A DNA stretch of 64,000 nucleotides from Acinetobacter nectaris CIP 110549 (GCF_000488215.1 NZ_KI530712.1:996881-1060880), one strand, 5' to 3'. Positions 27,940 to 37,973 are shown, numbered from the stretch's first letter. Notes: a model not told the origin generated them from the letters alone. Numbers and translations are program-made.

Positions 27940-30573
27940 CTATTCTTTTGTTAAATTTAAAGGAAGCTGTATACGTACAAGTGTTCCATATGTTTCAAAT
28001 GCAGATAAAGCTTCAATTTTACCCATATGTGCACCTACAATTGCTTTCACAATTGTTAGCCCTAACCCAGTCCCTATTGGGTTACGATCTCCTCTTTGCA
28101 TGGTATAAAACATATTAAATATCTCCTCTCTTTCATCTTCAGGTATTCCTACTCCTTTATCAATCACATCTATTTGCAACATTTGATCTTCGTAATTTGT
28201 CACATTTACTACAATAGGCACATGTGGAGGAGAAAACTTTGCAGCATTTTCTAAGACATTAAAAATAGCTTGTTCTATCAAAGCAGGATGAACACTAATT
28301 TCAAGCAAATTCGATGAAATATAAGTATCAATTTTTAGATTAGGTTGATATGTAGTTAAACGAGTAATTGCTGAGTCAATTACATCTTCTATAGATATAA
28401 TTGTTCTTGCAAGTGTAAGACCTTCATGTCCAAGCCTCGTCATATCTAATAAATTTTGTATATAACGATCCAAACGCCCACCCTCGCTATGAATCATATC
28501 TAGCAATTCAATACGGTCATGTTCAGGTACTTCTTTTCCAAAATAGCGTAATGTATCTGCTGCACCAATCATAGCTGCTAACGGCGAGCGTAAATCATGT
28601 GACACAGAGGATAATAATGCAGAACGTAATTTTTCTGTTTCATTCGTCACCCTTGCATCCTCTAATTGTAAAGATAACTGTATTCTTGATGCTGTTTGAA
28701 TAATATCTTCAATCATTAATGCAATAAGTCGCTGCTCTTCAAAACTTAGCTGTTTCTTCCGTTGCAAATATTTTATACCAACAACCCCATGTTCCTTTTG
28801 CAAAGGAAGAGGTATAAACCACCAATCAGATTGATTTAATGTTTTGGTAAAGTGACCACAGGGCTGAAGGTTTTTTTGTGTCCAATTTGCTGCAACCACT
28901 TCCTTTTCAGACAAAGCATCTATATTTTGGTGATGATTTCCAATCTGCAACCAAACATTTGCCTGTAAGGTCGTTTCCATATGCATTTTAGCAATATCCA
29001 TCACATCCTTTAAAGTTAAACAATTCGAAAGCTTACGCTCCAAGTCTTGAAGTTGCATCGCAATTGAGTTTGCCACTTTCAAGTTTCTTATTTTCTCTTT
29101 TAACTGACTTGCAAGCCGACCAACAACAAGTGCACAGCCCAAAAATAAAAATACTGTAATCACCCCTTCATGGGCACTAATTTGTAAGGTATATCTTGGT
29201 TCAATGAAGAAATAGTTATATAAAATAAAGCATGCAAATACACTTAAAATAGTAATCAGCATTTGTGTTCTCACAGCTACAGCCATTACCGTAAGAATAA
29301 AAATAAGTGCTAAATCATTATATCCAACATACCGATCTAAAATACTTGCACATAGCAGCCCTAACGTAATAATAACTATACTTTCAGTCACTTCTTTTAA
29401 TGTTATTTTTCGTGCAATGGTCATCTTAGGCATAGGTTGTTGATGATTCTTTATCAAATCATCATTTTGCATGAAAGTGACTTCAAAAGGATGTGGGTTA
29501 AATAAAATTTTTCGAAAGATATAGTAAAATTTTGGCGAAGCAATACACCATCTTACTGGACACTCAAGAAGAATTTGGGAAACACCGTAATAATATGCAG
29601 TTTCCAAAATTGCAGAAGCAATATTTTCATGATAAATGAAATGCGTTTCTGCACCAAGCTGTCTTGCAAGGCTTAAAGTCTGTGTAACCGCAAAAGTTTT
29701 TTGACTTTTAGGACTACCTCTTTCTATATAAACCACACTCCATCGTGTATTACGGCGCTCTACAATCCGATGCGCTCTGCGTATTAAACTCTCAGAAAAT
29801 TTTTCATCATAAATGACAAGCATCAGGTGACTTTGAATAGGAATAATTTTTCCTACGCTGTGACCATTCTCTCTATAATGAATATCTACATTTTCGGCAA
29901 CAAACTGTAAAGCAAGATCACGCAATGCTGTTAAATGATTCGGCTTAAAAAACCCGTTAAGTGCATACTGTGTTTGTTCCGAAACATAGACTTTCCCTTG
30001 CTTTAATCTCTCTAACAACTCAGAAATGGGTAAATCGATCAAACGAATATCTTTTAACCGCTGAAAGAATGCATCAGGTACTGTTTCATTTACATTCGCA
30101 CCAGTTACTCTCTGTACAATATCATTCAAACTTTCTAAATGTTGAATATTCAAAGTACTATAGACATCAATTCCTGCATCTAAGAGTTCATTTACATCTT
30201 GCCAACGGTGCTCATGGCGGCTTGTTTTCATATTGGTATGTGCAAGCTCATCAACCAAAACAACTTTAGGCTTTATTTTTAAAATAGCATCTAAATCCAT
30301 TTCCTCTAGAATATGATGCTTATATTTAATCTTTTTTCTAGGTATAACATTCAATCCCAAAACTAGCTTTTCCGTTTCAACACGTCCATGTGTTTCAACA
30401 ACACCTACAACTACATGCACCTTTTGCATCATTAGCTCATGGGCTCGGCTTAACATCGCATAAGTCTTTCCAACACCAGGAGCTGCACCGAGAAATAGTG
30501 TTAAACGACCTTGTTCTTCACGTTTACTATAAGATAACCAAGCATCTGCTCTTACATCACGATCAAGACTCAT
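27940..30573 (-). CDS. kdpD: Sensor histidine kinase KdpD
   Basis: 877-residue membrane kinase that responds to low K+ or turgor and phosphorylates KdpE. Order: KdpD domain with Walker A GAAPGVGKT (29-37), universal-stress-protein-like domain (~250-370), four closely spaced membrane helices (~400-500), GAF-like segment, HisKA with SSVSHDLRSPLAA (H659) and HATPase with N-box FNVLENAAKF, DKGVGIPED and GTGLGLTIV. All catalytic motifs are intact. It follows kdpC by 21 bp. Confidence 0.96.
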   Translation of the reverse strand: MSLDRDVRADAWLSYSKREEQGRLTLFLGAAPGVGKTYAMLSRAHELMMQKVHVVVGVVETHGRVETEKLVLGLNVIPRKKIKYKHHILEEMDLDAILKIKPKVVLVDELAHTNMKTSRHEHRWQDVNELLDAGIDVYSTLNIQHLESLNDIVQRVTGANVNETVPDAFFQRLKDIRLIDLPISELLERLKQGKVYVSEQTQYALNGFFKPNHLTALRDLALQFVAENVDIHYRENGHSVGKIIPIQSHLMLVIYDEKFSESLIRRAHRIVERRNTRWSVVYIERGSPKSQKTFAVTQTLSLARQLGAETHFIYHENIASAILETAYYYGVSQILLECPVRWCIASPKFYYIFRKILFNPHPFEVTFMQNDDLIKNHQQPMPKMTIARKITLKEVTESIVIITLGLLCASILDRYVGYNDLALIFILTVMAVAVRTQMLITILSVFACFILYNYFFIEPRYTLQISAHEGVITVFLFLGCALVVGRLASQLKEKIRNLKVANSIAMQLQDLERKLSNCLTLKDVMDIAKMHMETTLQANVWLQIGNHHQNIDALSEKEVVAANWTQKNLQPCGHFTKTLNQSDWWFIPLPLQKEHGVVGIKYLQRKKQLSFEEQRLIALMIEDIIQTASRIQLSLQLEDARVTNETEKLRSALLSSVSHDLRSPLAAMIGAADTLRYFGKEVPEHDRIELLDMIHSEGGRLDRYIQNLLDMTRLGHEGLTLARTIISIEDVIDSAITRLTTYQPNLKIDTYISSNLLEISVHPALIEQAIFNVLENAAKFSPPHVPIVVNVTNYEDQMLQIDVIDKGVGIPEDEREEIFNMFYTMQRGDRNPIGTGLGLTIVKAIVGAHMGKIEALSAFETYGTLVRIQLPLNLTKE

Positions 30574-30594
30574 AGCACCATTTCCCTACCCGCT

Positions 30595-31203
30595 TTATCG
30601 AGTATGTTGTAATGCATCAAGTGCAAGATTTAACTGTAAAACATTTACTCTAGGCATACCCAAAAAACCAAATTGCTTTTCTTGGGTGTAAGCATTCACA
30701 GTTTTTTGTATCTCATCGACAGATATGTGCCTTTCTTGGGCCACTCTACTCACCTGTTGTTCTGCACTTTCAGGAGATATATCAGGATCAATACCACTGC
30801 CTGAAGCAGTTAACATATCTAAAGGTACATGCTGTAAATCAACATCATTGAATTTTGCAAACTGCTTCCTACGTTCAGAAATATTTTTACGCAAATCAGG
30901 ATTACTTACCGCTAAATTACTGCCTCCCATTGCCATTGGGTCATAATTAATTGCACTCGGTCGTGCTTGAAAATAACGAGGACTATGAAAGTCTTGAGCA
31001 ACTAAAAGTGAGCCAACTGCTTTACCCTGCTGTTGTATAACACTTCCATTCGCCTGAGAGGGAAAAATTACCTGTGCAATACTTGTTTGTAAAATACAAT
31101 AAATCAGCCCCGTTCCAATAAAACCTAATACCATTAAACCCAAACTTTGTCTTATTACAGGCTGTTTCTCTTCAGAGATTAAAGCCATATCATGTGTATT
31201 CAT
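30595..31203 (-). CDS. kdpC: K+-transporting ATPase subunit KdpC
   Basis: 202-residue single-span subunit that stabilises the KdpFABC complex. One transmembrane helix near the N-terminus (LGLMVLGFIGTGLIYCILQT), then the periplasmic domain with ARPSAINYDPMAMGGSNLAVSNPDL and LTASGSGIDPDISPESAEQQ. ATG 31203 with GGAGAG is preferred to the TTG at 31215. The C-terminal LNLALDAL ends normally. Confidence 0.94.
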   Translation of the reverse strand: MNTHDMALISEEKQPVIRQSLGLMVLGFIGTGLIYCILQTSIAQVIFPSQANGSVIQQQGKAVGSLLVAQDFHSPRYFQARPSAINYDPMAMGGSNLAVSNPDLRKNISERRKQFAKFNDVDLQHVPLDMLTASGSGIDPDISPESAEQQVSRVAQERHISVDEIQKTVNAYTQEKQFGFLGMPRVNVLQLNLALDALQHTR

Positions 31204-31218
31204 TTTTCTCTCCAAAAT

Positions 31219-33228
31219 CTACAAGAAACAACTTACAAATAAGTCAATAATTTTTATGACAATGAAAGGTAGGATTACACCACCTATGCCATAGATAAAC
31301 ATATTACGGCGCAATAAACTTAGTGCGCTTGCAGGCTTAAATTTAACCCCACGCAATGCAAGTGGAATTAGCGCAGGAATAATTAAGGCATTAAAAATAA
31401 GTGCTGATAACACTGCGCTTGTTGGGCTAGAAAGCTTTAAAAAGTTAAGTACATTTAATTGAGGTACAGCCACAGCAAATAAGGCAGGTAAAATAACAAA
31501 ATATTTTGAAACGTCATTTGCAAGTGAGAATGTGGTTAGAGCACCTCGTGTAATCAATTGCTGTTTACCAATTTCAACAATATCCAATAATTTAGTAGGG
31601 TCTGAGTCAAGGTCAACCATATTTCCTGCTTCTTTTGCAGCTTGTGTCCCTGAACTCATTGCTAAACCAATATCAGCTTGTGCTAATGCAGGCGCATCAT
31701 TTGTTCCATCTCCAACCATTGCAACCAAGTGACCATTTTTTTGCTCTGCTCGAATACATGCCAATTTATCTTCAGGTTTGGCTTCTGCAATATAGTCATC
31801 TACACCAGCTGTTGCTGCAATTGCTGCTGCCGTAAGTGGATTATCACCCGTAACCATAATGGTTTTTATACCCATCTCTCTAAATAGGTCAAACCGTGCT
31901 TTTATGCCTTCTTTAATCACATCAGACAGTTCAATAACACCCAATATTCTTTGATTTAATGCCACGACTAATGGGGTTGCACCTTTGGATGCAACTTCAT
32001 CTACTTTGATTTTTAATTCACTCAGTTGCGCAATATCCATTGCTGTAAATTTTAAAACTGCATCAAGTGAACCTTTTCGAATGTTTGTACCATCCTTCAG
32101 GTCGACGCCTGACATACGTGTAGCTGCACTAAATGGAATAAATACAGCATCTGATGCAGATTCAAGTGTTTCACCCAACGATTGGGCAAGCTTTACGATT
32201 GATTTCCCTTCAGGTGTTGGGTCGGCAAAAGAACTACTCATGGCTGCTTGTCTTAAAAGCGATGAGGCAACTCCTGTCAGTGGGTAAAACGCTGTCGCTT
32301 GACGGTCACCATAGGTAATTGTTCCCGTTTTATCTAACAGCAGTACATCTACATCGCCTGCTACTTCTACAGCCTTACCCGATTTGGCTAAAACATTTAC
32401 TTTAAGGGCCCGATTCATCCCTGCAATACCAATTGCGGGAAGTAAGCCACCAATAGTGGTTGGAATAAGACATACAAGAAGCGCAACCAAAAGTACAATA
32501 TTTATTTGAATATGAACGATTGATCCAATAAAAGAAAGTGTGACCACAACTGCAATAAACGTTATTGTCATAACATTGAGTAAGATACCCAAAGCAATTT
32601 CATTGGGTGTTTTTTGGCGGCTTGACCCCTCTACAAGTGCAATCATTCGGTCTAAAAAGCTATTGCCAGCCTCATTACTCACTTTAACAATAATTTGATC
32701 TGTTAAAACTTTTGTTCCACCAATTACACCCGTTTTATCTGTACCAGCTTCACGCAGCACAGGCGCAGACTCACCTGTCACTGCTGACTCATTAATGGTC
32801 GCAAAACCTTCTATAATTTCACCATCGGCAGGAATGAGTTCACCTGCTTTTACAATTACAACATCATCTTTTTTCAGAAGATGGGCTGCAATTTTTTCAG
32901 TTTTACTTTGATCATCTATAAGACGATAGGCAAATAAATTTTCACGTGCCTGTCTTAAAGAAGATGCTTGTCCACGACCTTTTGCCTCGGCAATCGCTTC
33001 TGCAAAATTTGCAAACCAAATCGTAATAAATAAAATAAAGCTTAAACTAATACCTAACCCAAGTTGGTTATAGCCAAATATTGTTGCCCCAATAGTAAGA
33101 ATCGTACCTAGCCATACACACGCCATCACAGGATTTTTAAACGCGTACTGCGGTAAAAATTTAATAAATGTATGTTGAACAATCTCTTTATTCAAAAAAC
33201 TTGCTTTAGAACTGATCGCATGTTTCAT
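31219..33228 (-). CDS. kdpB: K+-transporting P-type ATPase subunit KdpB
   Basis: 669-residue catalytic subunit of the high-affinity K+ pump. P-type ATPase motifs: TGES (151-154), phosphorylation site DKTGTIT (D299), MVTGDNPLTAAAIAATAGVD and MVGDGTNDAPALAQADIGLAM. About seven transmembrane helices, with the Kdp-specific LIPTTIGGLLPAIGIAGMNR. Intact; 11 bp after kdpA. Confidence 0.97.
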   Translation of the reverse strand: MKHAISSKASFLNKEIVQHTFIKFLPQYAFKNPVMACVWLGTILTIGATIFGYNQLGLGISLSFILFITIWFANFAEAIAEAKGRGQASSLRQARENLFAYRLIDDQSKTEKIAAHLLKKDDVVIVKAGELIPADGEIIEGFATINESAVTGESAPVLREAGTDKTGVIGGTKVLTDQIIVKVSNEAGNSFLDRMIALVEGSSRQKTPNEIALGILLNVMTITFIAVVVTLSFIGSIVHIQINIVLLVALLVCLIPTTIGGLLPAIGIAGMNRALKVNVLAKSGKAVEVAGDVDVLLLDKTGTITYGDRQATAFYPLTGVASSLLRQAAMSSSFADPTPEGKSIVKLAQSLGETLESASDAVFIPFSAATRMSGVDLKDGTNIRKGSLDAVLKFTAMDIAQLSELKIKVDEVASKGATPLVVALNQRILGVIELSDVIKEGIKARFDLFREMGIKTIMVTGDNPLTAAAIAATAGVDDYIAEAKPEDKLACIRAEQKNGHLVAMVGDGTNDAPALAQADIGLAMSSGTQAAKEAGNMVDLDSDPTKLLDIVEIGKQQLITRGALTTFSLANDVSKYFVILPALFAVAVPQLNVLNFLKLSSPTSAVLSALIFNALIIPALIPLALRGVKFKPASALSLLRRNMFIYGIGGVILPFIVIKIIDLFVSCFL

Positions 33229-33239
33229 ATCTTTGCTTC

Positions 33240-34931
33240 TTAAAGTTGAATAGATAGGAAATCTGCAATTGGGCCTAGTACTAAAACAGGCATGAATTGC
33301 AACAACGTAAGAATAAGAACAATACCTATAAGCATGAGCGCAAATGTCACTGACTCTATATTTAATGTGCCTTTGCCCTGAGCCACTTTTTGCTTAGATG
33401 CAAGGCTTACAGCAATGAGTAAAGGAACAATTAAGGTGCTATAACGGCCTGCAAGCAAAGCAATACTGGCAGATACATTCCACCATACGGTATTGTTTCC
33501 TAGTCCCGCAAAACCCGAGCCATTGTTTGCATAAGCAGAGGTATACTCATAAAAAACTTGTGAAATTGCATGGAAAGCAGGATTGGAGTTCCCCGTAAGT
33601 GTAGGGTTCGCCAACGCAATTGCTGTCAAAATAAGAATGACAATGGGCTGTAATAAAATAACCACAGATAACAACTTAATTTCTGTCGTTTCAATTTTAT
33701 AGCCAAAGATTTCAGGTGTTCTGCCTGTCATTAAGCCTGCAATAAATACAGCCAAGAACAAGTAAATAAGAAACTGTAGTAAGCCACATCCAATGCCACC
33801 CCAAATAGCATTAATCAGCATATTACACATCTCGACCAATCCTGTTAAAGGTGATTGCGAATCATGCATCATATTTACAGAGCCATTATTTACCTGTGTA
33901 GTCAGTGCACTCCACAATGCAGAAGACTCAGCACCAAATCGAAGCTCTTTCCCTTCTAATAAAGCATCATTCGGCTGTAAAGAGTATTGTTCTGTCCATA
34001 AGCTTAGACTTGTAGAAATAATCGACATAAACAACATACTGCCAAAAATCATCCACATCAGTTTTTTACGCTGTACGAACCTTGCCACCATAAAAATAAC
34101 AGCTAGTGGAATAAGTAAAATTGCGACCATTTCGAGCCAATTAGAAAATGGCGTTGGATTTTCTAAAGGTGCTGCACTGTTTGGACCATACCAACCACCA
34201 CCATTACTCCCTAATTGTTTTATTGCCACCATCGCAGCGACAGGGCCAAGAGGAATATGTTGTGAATTATTTTCTATAGTTTGAACAGTAGGCCCTACAG
34301 ACAATGTCGATGGCACACCTTGGCTATTAAGTAAAAGTGAAAAAGCAAAAGTAATAGGTAATAAAAACCTAAATAGCACTCTAACAATATCGCGCCAATA
34401 GTTTCCTAAGTTAATTGAAGCCCACGTTTTTTTATTTTCATTATGAGTGGATTGCAAAAATAAAGCGCGTAAAACAGCAACAACAAGTGTTAAACCAATG
34501 AGTGGTGAAATAAACTGTAAACCCGTAATCATCGTCATTTGTGAAAAATATGATAATTGCGCTTGGCCTGAATAATGCTGTTGATCTGTATTGGTTAAAA
34601 AAGAGATAGAAGTATGAAGTGCTAAGTCCCAATTCATATTGGGCACATGATCTGGGTTTAATGGCAACCATGCTTGAGTCATTAAAATAATAATACTAAA
34701 AACAAGCAGGCATAGATTACTTAAGAGAAAAGCAGATAAATACTGCTTCCAATTCATCCCATGATTTTTAACACCTATCAAGGCATAAATAGGTTTTTCA
34801 ATCCACTTAAATATACCATCGCCTTTCATTGGTCGGTCTTGCAAAATTGTTGCAAGATACCCTCCTAACGGGTATGCCAACAATAATGAAACAACGAATA
34901 CGGAAAGAGCTTCCCACATGTCAGATACCAT
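33240..34931 (-). CDS. kdpA: K+-transporting ATPase subunit KdpA
   Basis: 563-residue K+-binding channel-like subunit with about ten membrane helices. The selectivity-filter-like loops are visible (TNTDQQHYSGQAQLSYFSQM, QLGSNGGGWYGPNSAAPLENP, YTSAYANNGSGFAGLGNNT). ATG at 34931 (MVSDMWEALSVF). No kdpF-like hydrophobic mini-gene can be read in the ~100 bp in front. First gene of kdpABCDE, downstream of the promoter with direct repeats. Confidence 0.96.
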   Translation of the reverse strand: MVSDMWEALSVFVVSLLLAYPLGGYLATILQDRPMKGDGIFKWIEKPIYALIGVKNHGMNWKQYLSAFLLSNLCLLVFSIIILMTQAWLPLNPDHVPNMNWDLALHTSISFLTNTDQQHYSGQAQLSYFSQMTMITGLQFISPLIGLTLVVAVLRALFLQSTHNENKKTWASINLGNYWRDIVRVLFRFLLPITFAFSLLLNSQGVPSTLSVGPTVQTIENNSQHIPLGPVAAMVAIKQLGSNGGGWYGPNSAAPLENPTPFSNWLEMVAILLIPLAVIFMVARFVQRKKLMWMIFGSMLFMSIISTSLSLWTEQYSLQPNDALLEGKELRFGAESSALWSALTTQVNNGSVNMMHDSQSPLTGLVEMCNMLINAIWGGIGCGLLQFLIYLFLAVFIAGLMTGRTPEIFGYKIETTEIKLLSVVILLQPIVILILTAIALANPTLTGNSNPAFHAISQVFYEYTSAYANNGSGFAGLGNNTVWWNVSASIALLAGRYSTLIVPLLIAVSLASKQKVAQGKGTLNIESVTFALMLIGIVLILTLLQFMPVLVLGPIADFLSIQL

Positions 34932-34975
34932 TTACAAAATGTGATCTGAATTATCTAAAGTCTTCCCGTAAATTC

Positions 34976-35014
34976 TCTATAAAGAAAAAATGAATCGCGT
35001 AAAATCTGCGTAAA
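34976..35014 (-). promoter_or_regulatory. kdp promoter with KdpE-type direct repeats
   Basis: On the minus strand, -10 TATAGA (34981-34976) and -35-like TTTTAC (35004-34999) are spaced 17 bp. Two exact copies of TTTACGC (34997-35003 and 35008-35014) sit 11 bp apart, one helical turn; the proximal one overlaps the -35. That is the expected arrangement for an OmpR-type dimer activating transcription. A related TTTACGG lies at 34966-34972 and a palindrome TTTACTGAGTAAA at 35024-35036. Confidence 0.65.
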
Positions 35015-35036
35015 TTTTTATCCTTTACTGAGTAAA

Positions 35037-35763
35037 AATACCTCAGCTGTCCTTAAGAACTCATATAAATTAACTCCATAATTGGTATGGTCTACTTATT
35101 TTTTCAATTAGCCATAATTATTTAAATGGAGCTTTCTTATTCGGCAATTACTCAAAATAATATTATATACTTTCAATAACTTATCCAACTGTTTATATTT
35201 ACACAAGATATAATAAGTACAACTTTACTAAACTCATATTTATATTAAGGTCTACAGCATTTTTTAGAGATAAATATTATTAAGTAGCCCAAATCCTATT
35301 TAAGCCACGGAGGTCATCATTTAAGTGATTGGCTTGCTTTTATTATAGAAATGTATAATCCTAGCAACACTAAGTGCCTTCCTCTTCACCAGATGGTATA
35401 CCCTCTAAGTAAATAGAGTTTCAATCTGGTTGCATTGCTTCAAGTGGTATTAATCTATTTTAGACAGTTCAATGAATGGTATGTTTTTATGCTGATAGAT
35501 AATTAGATCAATATATTATGCTCTCATTCTACTTTTAAGGTTTCGACTGAAATAATCACGACCTACATAGAGTGTGGTATGTAGTCCTATCACAAGCTGT
35601 TCAACCATTTTGATATCAGCGACGTATCCATTAGATAAAATAGCAAATCATTTTTATAGCACTAGAAATGCAATAATGTTACTTCATTCTATTTATATTA
35701 AAATATTACAAGGATATATATCCGTTATAGCGCATAAAGTCTGCATCCATAATATTAGCTTAT
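35037..35763. other. Noncoding stretch with decayed coding scraps
   Basis: About 730 bp between the kdp promoter and the csp terminator with no intact gene. On the minus strand, 35516-35640 reads as a protein C-terminus of about 40 residues (NGYVADIKMVEQLVIGLHTT ... NLKSRMRA) preceded by stops. Around 35285-35400 short minus-strand frames with protein-like composition but several stops (e.g. KALSVARIIHFYNKSKPIT) look like mobile-element remains. A plus-strand 63-codon frame at 35574-35765 has no support. The rest is AT-rich filler. Confidence 0.4.
35516..35640 (-). pseudogene. C-terminal remnant of an unidentified gene
   Basis: About 41 codons ending in TAA, reading FAILSNGYVADIKMVEQLVI then HTTLYVGRDYFSRNLKSRMR and a final Ala. 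It begins right after a TGA, has no start or ribosome site, and its composition is protein-like rather than random AT-rich. I do not recognise the family. Confidence 0.35.
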
Positions 35764-35793
35764 AAAAAAGCCTATCAAGATACTTGATAGGCT
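35764..35793 (-). terminator. Terminator of the cold-shock protein gene
   Basis: Perfect 10-bp stem GCCTATCAAG-ata-CTTGATAGGC with TTTTTT behind it on the minus strand; 21 bp past the csp stop. Confidence 0.95.
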
Positions 35794-35813
35794 AGAGTAC
35801 AACTCAGAAAATA

Positions 35814-36023
35814 TTAAAGTGGTCTAATATTTTCAGCTTGTAATCCTTTTTGACCTTGAGTAACAATAAACTCTACTTGTTGGCCTTCAGTAAGGCTTTT
35901 AAAACCATCTGATTGGATATTTTTGAAGTGAGCAAATACATCTTGTCCACCTTGTGTTTGGATAAATCCAAAGCCTTTAGTATCGTTAAACCATTTAACA
36001 ACGCCAGTTTGTACATTTGACAT
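35814..36023 (-). CDS. CspA-family cold-shock protein
   Basis: 69-residue single-stranded nucleic-acid chaperone. RNP1 is KGFGFI and RNP2 DVFAHF, in the fold [15 protein letters not shown] ... [17 protein letters not shown]. Start ATG 36023 with AGAGGACATAAT in front; the frame open to 36068 is leader. The untranslated region up to about 36150 is AT-rich and could be the usual long csp leader. Which of the several Csp paralogues it is cannot be said. Confidence 0.94.
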   Translation of the reverse strand: MSNVQTGVVKWFNDTKGFGFIQTQGGQDVFAHFKNIQSDGFKSLTEGQQVEFIVTQGQKGLQAENIRPL

Positions 36024-36172
36024 ATTATGTCCTCTTTCCAGTAAAGGACTAGAAAATTGAGATTTCAAATTAGAAACGTAGAACTTTGATAGTAGATACT
36101 GCGTAATAATTATGGTGAAGAAACAAAATTCTAGTAGGTAAAATAATACAGTCGAAAAACTGTATTTGTGAA

Positions 36173-36409
36173 TTACATTAATTTATACATTTGATTGAAT
36201 GAAGTATAAAAACTTCTTCCATCTAAATTTAAGCTAACCTCTTGGCCAGATTCTAAAAGAACCTTCTTACCTACTTCTACAGTCATAAATCCTGTAGAGG
36301 TATTTTGTCGCTTTTCATTAGGAACAATCTTTACATTAATTTCATCGCCATTTATTGCGATAGCTATACGATTTACAATCTTTTCCAATTTATACCAATT
36401 CATGCACAT
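36173..36409 (-). CDS. Small protein of unknown function
   Basis: 78 residues (76 from the second ATG at 36403): [60 protein letters not shown]. Regular hydrophobic spacing suggests a small beta-rich fold. No domain recognised and no clear ribosome site. It is 150 bp upstream of the csp gene on the same strand. Coding is likely because codon positions look biased, but a false positive is possible. Confidence 0.5.
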   Translation of the reverse strand: MCMNWYKLEKIVNRIAIAINGDEINVKIVPNEKRQNTSTGFMTVEVGKKVLLESGQEVSLNLDGRSFYTSFNQMYKLM

Positions 36410-36728
36410 TTCGACATCTGTGCTATTTTCGTAGTAATAGTGAATACTGTCTAAAATTTACCAATTTCAAAAACAAATATATAATATCTTCATCTTGAAT
36501 CGCTATGGCGCATCCAATGATGCTCACTCTATAGATTTAACAAAGTAAAAGCAATAGATATTCCCAACTTTATTCTGAAAAATAGAATCCCCGCCCAAAA
36601 AAATCTATACAGTTCATATATAGTTAATAAAATATAACATACTTCACATAATTAATTGTTCTACCATATATCTACTAAAAATAAATAGTGCCTACAAACA
36701 ATAGCAAATCAATGATATAGGATAACTT
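36410..36728. other. AT-rich intergenic region, divergent promoters expected
   Basis: 319 bp between two divergent genes of unknown function. A polypurine/polypyrimidine-poor, AT-rich stretch; a short GC-richer patch (CCCCGCCC near 36588) is the only landmark. I see no reading frame, hairpin or clear operator. Confidence 0.4.
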
Positions 36729-37733
36729 ATGAATAATGTAGAAACATATTTAAAAACAAGAATTTCTTGGCCTAGTATATTTGCTGGTACAGTAATTGTC
36801 TTAGCTGTTTCATTTCTTCTTTCAATCTTAGGAATAGCCTTAGGATTCTCTATGTTAGACCCTTTATCTAATACAGATATTGGTAATGGATCAGGTACTA
36901 CTCTAGGTATTTGGACAGGTATTTCCTTATTAGTAAGTTTAGCAGTTGGTGGCTTTATTACTGGTAAACTTTCAGGCATTCATGGTGGTGTACATGGTTT
37001 CTTAGTTTGGTGCTTATCTCTTATTATTGGACTTTTTATTAGTATATCTACCGTAACAAGTACGTTAAATATTACAGGAAGTTTAGTCGGATCTGTCACT
37101 TCTGTTTCTGGAAATATTGCATCATCTTTAGGACAAAGTACTGTCCAAGTATTTAAAGATAGTAACTTGAATGAAATTATTCCTAACTCATCAGATATTA
37201 TGGAGTCTAGTAATAAAAATGTATTAGCTGCTTTGAAAAAAAGTGGAATACCAGAATTACAACCAAGCTATTTAAACTCTCAGCTAGATTGGGCAAAAAG
37301 TGAGATTCAAACATCACTGAAAGACATTGCGATTACCCCTCAAAAAAGTGATGAAATTATTAATAATTTACTTACTTCACTAAAAACTCGCATTCAGTCT
37401 ATTAACAACTCTATTAGTAAAGATGAAATAAAAACAGCTCTAACTAAAAATAGTAATATGACAAGTAAAGAAGCTGACCAAGCTGTTGAAAACTTCTTAA
37501 AAGAACGAGATACCGCAGTTCAGAAAGTGAATGATGCCTTTAATCAAGCACAAGCTACAATTAACGATGCAAAAGTTAAATATCAGGCTATTAAACAAGA
37601 TGCTAGAGAAAAAGCAGCTATTGCAACTAAACTCGCAGCAAAAGCAGCTCTATGGGCTTTTCTTGGTTTATTTCTTGGTGCACTAGTTAGTATTTTTAGT
37701 GGACACTTAGGTTCAAAAAAATCTTATAATTAA
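36729..37733 (+). CDS. Membrane protein with a central helical domain, function unknown
   Basis: 334 residues. Three N-terminal membrane segments (around 15-40, 60-80, 88-110; GTVIVLAVSFLLSILGIALG, GISLLVSLAVGGFITGKLSG, FLVWCLSLIIGLFISISTV), a long polar helical region of ~190 residues rich in Lys/Asn/Ser/Gln (likely coiled coil, e.g. AVQKVNDAFNQAQATINDAK), and a final membrane helix (ALWAFLGLFLGALVSIFSGH). ATG 36729 after AGGATAACTT. The layout resembles bacterial envelope-stress membrane proteins with a glycine-rich N-terminal bundle, but I recognise no named family. Stands alone next to the integrase scar. Confidence 0.72.
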   Translation: MNNVETYLKTRISWPSIFAGTVIVLAVSFLLSILGIALGFSMLDPLSNTDIGNGSGTTLGIWTGISLLVSLAVGGFITGKLSGIHGGVHGFLVWCLSLIIGLFISISTVTSTLNITGSLVGSVTSVSGNIASSLGQSTVQVFKDSNLNEIIPNSSDIMESSNKNVLAALKKSGIPELQPSYLNSQLDWAKSEIQTSLKDIAITPQKSDEIINNLLTSLKTRIQSINNSISKDEIKTALTKNSNMTSKEADQAVENFLKERDTAVQKVNDAFNQAQATINDAKVKYQAIKQDAREKAAIATKLAAKAALWAFLGLFLGALVSIFSGHLGSKKSYN

Positions 37734-37742
37734 TTATATAAA

Positions 37743-37773
37743 GCAGAGCTATCTAGCGAAGTGATAGTTCTGC
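37743..37773 (+). terminator. Stem-loop after the membrane-protein gene
   Basis: GCAGAGCTATC and GATAGTTCTGC pair over 11 bp (one G-U) around a 9-nt loop, 10 bp past the stop. There is no T-run after it, so it may work as a weak terminator or mRNA end-protecting structure. Confidence 0.5.
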
Positions 37774-37973
37774 TCCATCTCATCAATTTTTTAATATATT
37801 TTTAAATCAATATCTTATAAGAAATATTTTTATCCACCCAATCAAAATAATATTTAACTATGTAACAAACTATTTTTTATAAAAATATTTAGATTTTAGT
37901 ACAAAATAGTGATAGAAAAATGATACAAGATGAAATATAGAAGAACGTGAAATAAATCACTAGCTTACACTAG

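Noticed and set aside
33793..34284. 163-codon frame antisense to kdpA
   Set aside because: Lies fully inside the intact kdpA gene, with shadow composition and no ribosome site.
35574..35765. 63-codon plus-strand frame
   Set aside because: No ribosome site, ends in the csp terminator, and overlaps a better protein-like remnant on the other strand.
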